This document shows positions 1 through 6,453 of a DNA stretch of 9,543 bases, one piece after another (the first letter of the stretch is position 1; every line of letters begins with the position of its first letter). Source of the stretch: an uncultured Flammeovirgaceae bacterium (lineage in GTDB: Bacteria; Bacteroidota; Bacteroidia; Cytophagales; Cyclobacteriaceae); assembly GCA_937138955.1 (NCBI GenBank), contig CAKZPJ010000260.1, forward strand, positions 1 through 9,543, read 5' to 3'. The notes beneath the pieces were generated by a model. That model saw nothing but the letters and a program-made list of their open reading frames with translations, made no database searches and was not told the DNA's origin. A program made the position numbers and the translations under genes.

Positions 1-1
1 G

Positions 2-409
2 GAGCATATTTTTGTTTTTGAACTGGATAGCGGGTACATCCGCGACTTTCCGGGTAACTATACTGATCTTAGAGATGCTAAGGCTCAGGAAAAAGCATCA
101 GACAACAACGCTAAATCTGCTCAAAAGCTAAAACCAACTGCCAGTGTAAAAGTAGTCACTGAAGAAAAAAAAGACCGAAGAGCTACCTATAAGGAGAAGC
201 GGGAATACGAGCAAATTGAATTGGACATCAGCCGATTGGAAGAAGAAAAAGTAATACTGGAAAATCAACTGAACGAGCTTTCAACTTCTGGCCAGTCTAG
301 CCACCAAGAACTGAGCGAAACATCTCAGCAGCTAGAAAAGATAGTGAAGGAACTGGAGGAAAAATCAGATCGGTGGCTGGAGTTAGCTGAGATTGTAGAA
401 CAAAGCTAA
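2..409 (+). CDS. ABC-F family ATPase (Uup-like), C-terminal part only
   Basis: The open frame runs in from the left edge, leaving the last 135 residues and a TAA stop. The first residues (EHIFVFE, then IRDFPGNYTD) match the segment that follows the H-loop of the second nucleotide-binding domain in ABC-F proteins of the Uup type. A lysine-rich linker follows (about residues 25-60), then a highly charged helical region (about 62-131) broken near residues 93-102, as expected for the two-helix coiled-coil C-terminal domain of Uup-like proteins. ABC-F ATPases are soluble twin-ATPase proteins without membrane segments that act on ribosomes; the Uup coiled coil has also been reported to bind DNA. 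All catalytic motifs lie outside the window, so assignment rests on the tail alone. A TTG at 221 is in frame but is internal to the gene, not a start. The helicase gene begins 23 bases downstream, suggesting co-transcription. Confidence 0.85.
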   Translation, partial: EHIFVFELDSGYIRDFPGNYTDLRDAKAQEKASDNNAKSAQKLKPTASVKVVTEEKKDRRATYKEKREYEQIELDISRLEEEKVILENQLNELSTSGQSSHQELSETSQQLEKIVKELEEKSDRWLELAEIVEQS

Positions 410-432
410 GTAGCGCGGGTTGAAACAGGGCA

Positions 433-2913
433 ATGGCAGAAGTTTCTAATTCAGCAATCGCCCCGGGAGTGGATTGGTTTCAGCAACAAGGTTGGCAGCC
501 TTTTCCGTTCCAGCAAGAAGTTTGGGAAGCATACCTTCGTGGCGAAAGCGGACTACTAAATGCCCCTACCGGAAGCGGTAAAACCTACGCTCTCTGGATT
601 CCATGCCTATTGGAGTTCATCTGTCAGTATCCTAAAGACTTTTCTGAGTGTTCTACCAACGGTCTGCAAGTTATCTGGATCACTCCCCTGAAGGCACTGG
701 CGAAAGATATTCATTCCGCAATGGAGCGAGCCGCTGAAGGTTTAGAAGTTCCTTGGCGAGTAGCGGTTCGCAGTGGCGATACTTCATCGGGCGAGCGGCA
801 GAAGCAGTTGCGCCGGATGCCCGAGTGCCTCATCACCACTCCCGAAAGCCTCCATTTACTACTTGCCCAAAAACAATCCAGTCGCCATTTTAAAAAACTA
901 AAATGTGTTATTGTGGACGAGTGGCACGAGCTGATGGGCAGCAAGCGGGGCGTACAGATGGAGCTGGCTCTTTCGCGACTAAGAACTATTCAGCCCGATC
1001 TCAAAACCTGGGGAGTATCCGCTACCATCGGAAATCTAGTGCAAGCTCGCGATGTACTGCTGGGGGGTGAGGCTACGCAGACCAGCCGGATTGTCAAGGC
1101 AAATATTAAAAAGGATATTAAGGTAGCTTCTATTTTACCTGACGAAATGGAAAAATTTCCTTGGGCGGGGCACCTTGGCATTCGGCTGTTGCCGAAAATT
1201 CTGCCGATTCTAGAGGAAAGCCAAACCACCCTGTTGTTTACCAACACCCGAGCTCAAACCGAAATTTGGTACCAAACCTTGTTAGATAAAGTGCCGGACC
1301 TAGCCGGACAGATGGCAATGCACCACGGCTCACTCGATCCGCAGGTGCGAAGCTGGGTAGAAGAAGCCCTTCACCAGGGAATACTAAAACTGGTAGTGTG
1401 CACATCTAGTCTGGATTTAGGAGTGGATTTCCGCCCAGTAGAAACGGTAATTCAGGTGGGTAGCCCCAAAGGAATTTCTCGCTTTTTGCAAAGAGCTGGA
1501 CGAAGCGGACACCGGCCGGGAGCTACTAGCCGAATTTATTTTCTGCCTACCCATGCTTTAGAGCTAATTGAATCGGCGGCTATTCAGGAAGGCATGAAAA
1601 ATGAGGTGGTAGAATCGCGTAAGCCACTGGAGCAGTCGTTCGACGTGCTAGTTCAGTATCTGGTAACGCTGGCAGTAGGCGAAGGCTTCCGACCGGAGGA
1701 ATTGTATCCCGAGATAACCGCTACTTATTCCTATCGTGATTTAAGCGAAGAAGAATGGAGGTGGGCACTGCAATTTATCACCTCTGGCGGAGATAGTTTG
1801 GGACAATACGACGAATTTTCTAAAGTAGAAGTAGATGATGGAGTGTATAAAGTTAGCAACCGACGAACCGCACTGCGACATCGCTTATCAGTCGGAACCA
1901 TCGTCAGCAATCCGGTACTGAAGGTGAAGTACGTGGGTGGTGGATACATTGGCACCATTGAAGAAAGCTTTATTTCTCGCCTGAATAAAGGAGATAACTT
2001 TTGGTTTGCGGGTCGCAATTTAAAGTTGGAGCGAATTAAGGATATGACCGTAATGGTTCGTAAGGCTCGCGGAAAAAACGGTGTAATTCCCCGCTGGACG
2101 GGCGGACGGATGCCACTATCAACCCAGCTATCAGATATGATTCGCCTCAAGCTAGATCAGTATCTGCAAGGCAGTTATTCCGATCCAGAATTGATCGCGC
2201 TAGAACCCCTGCTGGAACTTCAGCAAGAGTGGTCGGCATTACCCGACCGAAAGCATTTTCTGATAGAGCGATTACAAACTCGCGAGGGATATCATGTCAT
2301 CTTTTATCCGTTTGCGGGTCGAGCGGCTCACGAAATTTTATCAACGTTGGTTGCGTGGCGTATCAGTCAGGTGCGGCCAATCTCTTTCTCTATTGCTATG
2401 AATGACTACGGCTTTGAGCTGCTTTCCGATCAGGAAATTCCGTTGGAAGAAGCCCTGGAGCTAGATTTATTCGGCACCGATAATTTATTGGAAGATATTT
2501 TAGCCAGCGTAAACAGTACTGAAATGGCCAAACGACGGTTTCGGGAAATTGCGGCTATCTCTGGGCTAGTGTTTCAAGGCTACCCCGGAAAATATATCGG
2601 AAACCGTCACTTGCAGGCTTCGTCGCAAATTATCTACGATGTATTTCAGAAGTACGATGCTGACAATCGGCTACTTACTCAGGCGTTAGACGAAGCTTTG
2701 TACCAGCAGATAGAACATGCGCAGTTGGCTGAAACCTTTGAGCAGATCAATCAGCAGCACTTTTTAATCAAAAACCCGCCGTATCCCACTCCGTTTTCCT
2801 TTCCGTTACTGGTTGATCGATTACGAGAAAAGATTAGTTCGGAATCGTTAGAGGATCGTATTTTGAAAATGCAGCGACAATTAGAGTCTTATGCAGCGAA
2901 TGGGGAGAGTTGA
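433..2913 (+). CDS. Lhr-family DEXH-box helicase of the DNA-ligase-associated type
   Basis: This is an 826-residue superfamily 2 helicase with all core motifs visible: Walker A APTGSGKT (44-51), TPLKALA (84-90), TTPESL (135-140), the DEXH box as DEWH (162-165) followed by GSKRGVQ, SATIGN (196-201), NTRAQTE (271-277), LDLGVDF (327-333) and QRAGRSGHR (353-361). Roughly 400-826 would hold the winged-helix and C-terminal domains of the Lhr core. Length and the DEWHEL-GSKRG signature fit the helicase that in many Bacteroidota and Proteobacteria sits with an ATP-dependent DNA ligase, an MBL-fold exonuclease and the PdeM endonuclease. Family members are ATP-driven 3'-5' translocases implicated in DNA repair. 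None of those partners follows here; the next gene is a MltD-like protein and the previous one is ABC-F. The ATG at 433 has only a weak purine stretch before it (ACAGGG). The frame is intact and its base use resembles its neighbours. Confidence 0.92.
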   Translation: MAEVSNSAIAPGVDWFQQQGWQPFPFQQEVWEAYLRGESGLLNAPTGSGKTYALWIPCLLEFICQYPKDFSECSTNGLQVIWITPLKALAKDIHSAMERAAEGLEVPWRVAVRSGDTSSGERQKQLRRMPECLITTPESLHLLLAQKQSSRHFKKLKCVIVDEWHELMGSKRGVQMELALSRLRTIQPDLKTWGVSATIGNLVQARDVLLGGEATQTSRIVKANIKKDIKVASILPDEMEKFPWAGHLGIRLLPKILPILEESQTTLLFTNTRAQTEIWYQTLLDKVPDLAGQMAMHHGSLDPQVRSWVEEALHQGILKLVVCTSSLDLGVDFRPVETVIQVGSPKGISRFLQRAGRSGHRPGATSRIYFLPTHALELIESAAIQEGMKNEVVESRKPLEQSFDVLVQYLVTLAVGEGFRPEELYPEITATYSYRDLSEEEWRWALQFITSGGDSLGQYDEFSKVEVDDGVYKVSNRRTALRHRLSVGTIVSNPVLKVKYVGGGYIGTIEESFISRLNKGDNFWFAGRNLKLERIKDMTVMVRKARGKNGVIPRWTGGRMPLSTQLSDMIRLKLDQYLQGSYSDPELIALEPLLELQQEWSALPDRKHFLIERLQTREGYHVIFYPFAGRAAHEILSTLVAWRISQVRPISFSIAMNDYGFELLSDQEIPLEEALELDLFGTDNLLEDILASVNSTEMAKRRFREIAAISGLVFQGYPGKYIGNRHLQASSQIIYDVFQKYDADNRLLTQALDEALYQQIEHAQLAETFEQINQQHFLIKNPPYPTPFSFPLLVDRLREKISSESLEDRILKMQRQLESYAANGES

Positions 2914-2950
2914 TTTTTCGATGTGCTGATTTGTTGATGTGCTGATGGGT
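2911..2950 (+). repeat. Degenerate octamer array (consensus TGATGTGC)
   Basis: Five consecutive 8-base units can be aligned without gaps: TGATTTTT, CGATGTGC, TGATTTGT, TGATGTGC and TGATGGGT. The first unit begins with the TGA stop codon of the helicase gene, so the array abuts the coding end. Within it GATGTGCTGAT occurs twice, exactly 16 bases apart. The third and fourth units supply a TTTG (2930-2933) and a TTG (2934-2936) placed suitably for a -33 element. It may be a slippage-derived microsatellite relic. Confidence 0.7.
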
Positions 2951-2961
2951 AAATATGTTTG
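2930..2961 (+). promoter_or_regulatory. Bacteroidota-type promoter for the MltD-like gene
   Basis: TATGTTTG at 2954-2961 is an exact match to the -7 consensus TAnnTTTG used by the primary sigma factor of Bacteroidota. Upstream, TTTG ends at 2933 (20-base spacer) and TTG ends at 2936 (17-base spacer), both within the range described for the -33 element. Transcription would start near 2967-2970, giving a leader of roughly 75 bases before the ATG at 3042. That leader contains the TTGAACT heptamer array and an AAGGAG at 3015-3020, which lies too far from the start codon to be an ordinary ribosome binding site. The assignment is by motif only. Confidence 0.6.
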
Positions 2962-2969
2962 TGGGCATC

Positions 2970-2997
2970 TTGAACTTTAAACTCAGAACTTTGAACT
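2970..2997 (+). repeat. Heptamer array (consensus TTGAACT) in the leader of the MltD-like gene
   Basis: Four gapless 7-base units are visible: TTGAACT, TTAAACT, CAGAACT and TTGAACT. The first and last are identical, and all four share AACT at the end of the unit. The array starts about nine bases after the predicted -7 box, so it probably forms the start of the transcript. Its unit differs from the octamer array just upstream, so two distinct short-period arrays lie side by side in a 128-base gap. Confidence 0.7.
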
Positions 2998-3041
2998 CAA
3001 TTTAGCTAAACAAAAAGGAGAAATTTGACTTTATTTACTTA

Positions 3042-4478
3042 ATGATAAGTAAGAAGTATTCGCTAATTTTTTTAACTACTGCGCTATTTTTTCTCACCAG
3101 CTGTCATCGGGGAATTAGCTTTCTTCCCACGAAAGTTCAGCGATTGTTCATAGCCTTGCCCCCGATTGAAGAGACAAAGGTCAATCGGCAGAAACTTAAA
3201 CTGATGAAGCGCGATTGGAATGGTCAGCTTGCTTTCCAGACAGATCAGTTTAATACTTTATTAGATCCAACTACTGCGGCTATTAGTAATATTGTAGTGC
3301 CCGATTTTACGGCTGAAGAACTAGATAGCGCAGTGAACCGGCTATTTATGTTCCCTTCTTTGGCTTCATCCAGTCCCTATGGCTTTGCCAAAAATGACTT
3401 AGTTGACTATCCTGATTCAGTTTATCGTAAGCGTTTCCGCCAGATTAGCACTGATATTCCGCTCGTATTCAATAATCAGGTAAGAACTTTTATTGAGGTG
3501 TATGCCATTCGCAAGCATGATTTAACCCAGCGGATGCTGGGAAAAAGTGTACTGTATTATCCGTACATCGAGCAGATACTCACTGAACATGATATTCCCG
3601 ATGAACTAAAGCACCTGGTAATGGTGGAATCGGCTTTGGAAACTGGTGCTGCTTCCTCTAAAGCAGCCGTTGGCTTATGGCAAATTCGGCCAGCTACTGG
3701 GCGAAGTTTGGGGTTAACGATCAACCGCACGGTAGACCAACGGCTAGACCCCTATGCTTCTACCCGAGCTGCCATACGCTACTTAAAAAAGCTGCGTGGT
3801 ATGTACGGTAACTGGCCTATGGCGATTGCGGCTTATAATTGCGGGCCGGGTAATATGCACAAGGCTATTGTTCGAGCGGGGGGAAGTAAGAACTTTTGGC
3901 GAGTGCAACGATTTCTACCTCGCGAAACCCGCAGCTACGTACCCGCTTTTATGGCGTTGGTCTACCTTAACGAATTTCAGCCGGAACATAACCTGCGCCC
4001 GGAGTATCCTGAGCTTTCGTTTCGCGCGGTAGATACAGTACAAATTTATCAGGAGATTTCGTTAGAAGAAATTGCGGAGTATACTGCCGTGAACTTGGAG
4101 GAGTTACAGTTTTTAAATCCAGCCTTAGTTCGGAATAAGGTTCCGTTCTGGAAAGGGGGATATTCGCTAGCTCTGCCGCTGAATAAGATTGCTCAGTTTG
4201 AACGTGAGCGTAGTTACCTATTTGCCCCCCACAATTATGCTAACCAAATAGCCAAAACGGCCCGAATAACCAAACAGAGGCGAGCGGTAGTGCCCCAAGG
4301 CTCTAATTATACCAAGCTAATCTATCGGGTACGAAGAGGAAATACGATGGTAAATATTGCCCGACGTTACGGCTGCTCAGTAAACGATATCCGAGACTGG
4401 AATGCCAAGTCCGACCATATTATTCGGGTAGGAGAGGAGCTCACTTTATATATCGCTAAAAGTCGGACCTCTCCCTAG
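3042..4478 (+). CDS. mltD: MltD-like membrane-bound lytic murein transglycosylase with LysM domain, lipoprotein
   Basis: The 478-residue product starts with a lysine-containing, hydrophobic signal peptide ending in the lipobox LTSC (Cys21), so it should be lipidated, the first step being catalysed by Lgt (encoded convergently next door). After a linker with a conserved-looking helical segment (about 125-190), the SLT/GH23 domain spans about 190-305: catalytic Glu196 in VESALE, GLWQI (211-215) and AYNCGPGN (264-271). Such enzymes cleave the MurNAc-GlcNAc bond of peptidoglycan, leaving 1,6-anhydroMurNAc ends. Residues 426-471 form a clear LysM peptidoglycan-binding repeat; 331-381 resembles a second, degenerate one. 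No in-frame ATG, GTG or TTG lies shortly upstream of 3042, and the signal peptide supports this start. A promoter match lies at 2930-2961. MltD is the closest named family, although Bacteroidota homologues are diverse. Confidence 0.92.
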   Translation: MISKKYSLIFLTTALFFLTSCHRGISFLPTKVQRLFIALPPIEETKVNRQKLKLMKRDWNGQLAFQTDQFNTLLDPTTAAISNIVVPDFTAEELDSAVNRLFMFPSLASSSPYGFAKNDLVDYPDSVYRKRFRQISTDIPLVFNNQVRTFIEVYAIRKHDLTQRMLGKSVLYYPYIEQILTEHDIPDELKHLVMVESALETGAASSKAAVGLWQIRPATGRSLGLTINRTVDQRLDPYASTRAAIRYLKKLRGMYGNWPMAIAAYNCGPGNMHKAIVRAGGSKNFWRVQRFLPRETRSYVPAFMALVYLNEFQPEHNLRPEYPELSFRAVDTVQIYQEISLEEIAEYTAVNLEELQFLNPALVRNKVPFWKGGYSLALPLNKIAQFERERSYLFAPHNYANQIAKTARITKQRRAVVPQGSNYTKLIYRVRRGNTMVNIARRYGCSVNDIRDWNAKSDHIIRVGEELTLYIAKSRTSP

Positions 4479-4548
4479 TAATTGGTTGTACGCCTATTGT
4501 GGGAGGGGAAAGACCAAAAACGGAACTGCGGTATTTACCAACCACTTC

Positions 4549-4575
4549 AGGGTCTTAGGTAATCCCTCAGACCCT
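4549..4575. terminator. Hairpin in the convergent intergenic gap (possible terminator)
   Basis: AGGGTCT (4549-4555) and AGACCCT (4569-4575) form a perfect 7-base-pair stem around a 13-base loop, 71 bases past the stop of the MltD-like gene. On the plus strand a TTTT follows five bases later (4581-4584), which is a weak version of an intrinsic terminator tail. A role in ending transcription from one or both convergent genes is plausible but not shown. Confidence 0.4.
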
Positions 4576-4590
4576 TCCGGTTTTCCCCCG

Positions 4591-4618
4591 CCCCGGATAA
4601 GTTCCGGGGTGTCCGGGG
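4591..4618. repeat. GC-rich hairpin with a repeated TCCGGGG arm
   Basis: CCCCGGA (4591-4597) pairs perfectly with TCCGGGG (4603-4609) around the loop TAAGT. The right arm is repeated at 4612-4618, so two alternative stems are possible. The 49 bases from 4571 to 4619 contain 33 G or C, clearly richer than the flanking genes. No T-tract follows on either strand, so this is not a standard intrinsic terminator. It may be a bidirectional transcription block, or a copy of a dispersed intergenic repeat. Confidence 0.5.
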
Positions 4619-4631
4619 TCAGGTTTCCCTC

Positions 4632-5831
4632 CTAAGACTTTACTGCTTGATTGATCTTGCGACGATTCTTAGGCACCACCACCAATAGCAAGTACAATCC
4701 AATCAGCACCAGCGGAATACTCAGCCACTGCCCCATATTCAGCGGAATGTTACCTTCCCAATCAACTTGATCTTCTTTGAAAAATTCGTGCACAAAGCGC
4801 AATCCAAACACGAAAATTAGAAATAGACCAAGGAACAATCCTTCGGGAGTTTTTTCTTTCATTCGCGACCAAAGGAATAGTAACAACACAAAGACCAGAA
4901 AAGTAGTGATTGACTCGTACAATTGAGCCGGGTGCCGCGGAATGCCAAATGTTTGGATAGTTGCCACGTAAGCGCCCCGTCGCTGAGTTAATTCATAATC
5001 GAGCGAAGTTGACGGCGGTTCGTAAATATGCTCCCGAATAGAAGCGTAACGGGTGAGTACGCCTTTTACTTGGTTTTCTAGATAGCTGCGGATTTCTGCT
5101 TCCTGATAACCACCTTCTCCAAAGGTGATAGCAACATCGATAGGTCGGTAGGGCGATTCTTCCGGGCTATACTCTGGCCCTTCTGGGTTTACTGGTCCTG
5201 GCTCGGAACGGTCGCTGGCGGCAATAGTAACCGATTCGATACCTTGCGTATTCTCTAAAGCATCCATCAAGCTGTGGGCGAAAACTACTCCGTAATCACT
5301 TTGAGTAGGTTTACCAATAATTTCGGAGTTCATGAAATTACCGAATCGGATAAGTCCGCCGGTAAGGGCTACCACAATCACAATGCGGTCTACCACCCAA
5401 AGCCAGCTTTGTCGGGGGCGTTTTTGTCGTCTAATCTGCCCTTTAAACTTTACGAAGTCATATTTTATATCGTAGTTACTGTAGAGAAACAGGGCGAATA
5501 AAATGCCAATAGCCGCTCCATGGCTGGCCAGTCCTCCTTCCCAAATTTTTAAAATATCGATGGGGTTCGCCAAATATTTAGCCGGTTCGTAGAAGAAGAC
5601 ATGTCCTAGTCGAGCACCTAAGATAGTGGCCAGTACCATAAACACGGTCAGCGTTTCTACATCGCTTTCCTGATGGCCTTCCTTCCGAAAAACATAAAAC
5701 AGAACTTGCTGAGAGATCAGAAACCCCGCAGCAAATAGTAAGCCGTACCAACGAGGCGACCACGACAACCATTCCCAAGAAAATACTTCCGGGTTGGCTG
5801 TCCACACAATAAACTCAAATAATGATAGCAT
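4632..5831 (-). CDS. lgt: Prolipoprotein diacylglyceryl transferase (Lgt) with enlarged periplasmic loop
   Basis: Lgt transfers diacylglycerol from phosphatidylglycerol to the lipobox cysteine of prolipoproteins, the first step of lipoprotein maturation in the inner membrane. The 399-residue protein shows RWYGL (27-31), GARLGHVFFYEP (72-83), WEGGLASHGA (97-106, His104), the Lgt signature RFGNFMNSE (162-170, with Arg162, Asn165 and Glu170 at the spacing of E. coli Arg143, Asn146 and Glu151) and PRHPAQLYE (298-306). Hydrophobic helices lie at about 29-48, 60-77, 104-118, 144-160, 310-322, 331-346 and 368-386. E. coli Lgt has 291 residues; most of the extra length lies between Glu170 and Arg299, where an acidic, proline-rich soluble stretch (about 180-293) should face the periplasm. 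The ATG at 5829-5831 follows a promoter match by about 20 bases. The stop is TAG. Three lipoprotein candidates flank this gene. Confidence 0.96.
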   Translation of the reverse strand: MLSLFEFIVWTANPEVFSWEWLSWSPRWYGLLFAAGFLISQQVLFYVFRKEGHQESDVETLTVFMVLATILGARLGHVFFYEPAKYLANPIDILKIWEGGLASHGAAIGILFALFLYSNYDIKYDFVKFKGQIRRQKRPRQSWLWVVDRIVIVVALTGGLIRFGNFMNSEIIGKPTQSDYGVVFAHSLMDALENTQGIESVTIAASDRSEPGPVNPEGPEYSPEESPYRPIDVAITFGEGGYQEAEIRSYLENQVKGVLTRYASIREHIYEPPSTSLDYELTQRRGAYVATIQTFGIPRHPAQLYESITTFLVFVLLLFLWSRMKEKTPEGLFLGLFLIFVFGLRFVHEFFKEDQVDWEGNIPLNMGQWLSIPLVLIGLYLLLVVVPKNRRKINQAVKS

Positions 5832-5851
5832 ATTGATTACTTCTTTGGGCG

Positions 5852-5859
5852 CAAAGATA
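5852..5859 (-). promoter_or_regulatory. -7 promoter element for lgt
   Basis: Read on the minus strand this is TATCTTTG, an exact match to the Bacteroidota -7 consensus TAnnTTTG. It ends 20 bases before the lgt ATG, so the leader would be only about 12-17 bases and holds AAAGAAG rather than a strong Shine-Dalgarno. No clear TTG is found at the expected -33 distance; the nearest candidate is GTTAC. The match plus position makes it a reasonable lgt promoter. Confidence 0.55.
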
Positions 5860-5964
5860 TGATTTTTCTAGTAACGGAATAGATCAGCCAAGAATCTGTA
5901 TTTTAAGTTGATTCCGGCTAGAGTGAAAGCAACCAAAACTCTCTATTCAGTGTCTTTTATGTAC

Positions 5965-6375
5965 ATGAAACAGCTAACGATTATTCTATCATTAACATTC
6001 TTCACACTGGCTTGCCGCGAAGATGATGCCATCAGCCAAGCATTTAGATTGGACGAAGGTACCTACGAAGGTGTATTCTACCGCAGTAGCCCTAATGCCC
6101 GCTGGGCGGCAGCGGATGTTACCTTAACATTTGAAGATGGACGCTTTTCGGGTAGTAGCGATCAAGACAAATATCCGGCTATCTGCGAAGGTACTTACCA
6201 ATTAGTAGAGAGCAATCGGGTTATATTTAGTAACGACTGCATTTGGACAGCCGATTTTGACTGGAGGTTTATTCTGGACGATGAGTTTCAAGTCACCAAA
6301 CGAAATCAGAAATTAGTAATTACTCGGGAGTACGAAGGGGAGGTAGTAGATACCTATGAGCTTAAACTGGAATAA
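5965..6375 (+). CDS. Small secreted or lipid-anchored beta-rich protein of unknown function
   Basis: I do not recognise a characterised family. From the ATG at 5965 the product is 136 residues: Met-Lys, a hydrophobic core and TLAC, with Cys17 as a possible lipidation site. The residue at -3 is Thr instead of the usual Leu, so lipidation is likely but not certain. The mature part alternates short hydrophobic strands and turns (GTYEGVFY, VTLTFEDG, RVIFSND, KLVITREY), which suggests a small lipocalin-like or other beta-barrel fold. Cys74 and Cys92 in the mature region could form a disulfide. Longer readings from TTG 5908 or ATG 5959 are possible, but the 5908 form would put an extra 19 residues before the signal peptide. 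The gene diverges from lgt, and 78 bases separate it from the DUF218 gene downstream, with which it may be co-transcribed. No strong promoter motif was found before it. Confidence 0.75.
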   Translation: MKQLTIILSLTFFTLACREDDAISQAFRLDEGTYEGVFYRSSPNARWAAADVTLTFEDGRFSGSSDQDKYPAICEGTYQLVESNRVIFSNDCIWTADFDWRFILDDEFQVTKRNQKLVITREYEGEVVDTYELKLE

Positions 6376-6392
6376 GTAGTTGCCTACCTTAC

Positions 6393-6405
6393 CTGCTGAA
6401 AGCAG
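6393..6405 (+). other. Short hairpin in the gap before the DUF218 gene
   Basis: CTGCT-GAA-AGCAG forms a compact perfect 5-base-pair hairpin, 18 bases past the stop of the small lipoprotein gene. No T-tract follows. A one-mismatch version of the -7 motif (TAATTTAG, 6427-6434) lies further on but lacks a well-spaced -33 element. Any regulatory function is speculative. Confidence 0.3.
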
Positions 6406-6453
6406 TATAACCGTTGATTATAGCGGTAATTTAGCCGTTATTCGCGAGCTATT

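Noticed and set aside
711..2150. Minus-strand open frames at 711-944, 990-1247 and 1731-2150.
   Set aside because: They lie wholly inside the well-supported helicase gene, have no recognisable domains, and look like antisense shadows.
2911..2997. Possible CRISPR or attachment-site array in the 2914-3041 gap.
   Set aside because: Units are only 7-8 bases and contiguous, with no spacers and no cas or integrase genes.
3796..4032. Plus-strand open frame in another phase inside the MltD-like gene.
   Set aside because: It overlaps the catalytic domain coding sequence completely and its product shows no domain character.
5274..5805. Open frames at 5274-5501 (plus) and 5578-5805 (minus) within lgt.
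   Set aside because: Both overlap conserved Lgt coding sequence in other frames and have no supporting start context.
5908..5964. Upstream TTG start for the small lipoprotein, adding 19 residues.
   Set aside because: The signal peptide begins naturally at Met-Lys from ATG 5965, and the added segment would push the hydrophobic core away from the N-terminus.
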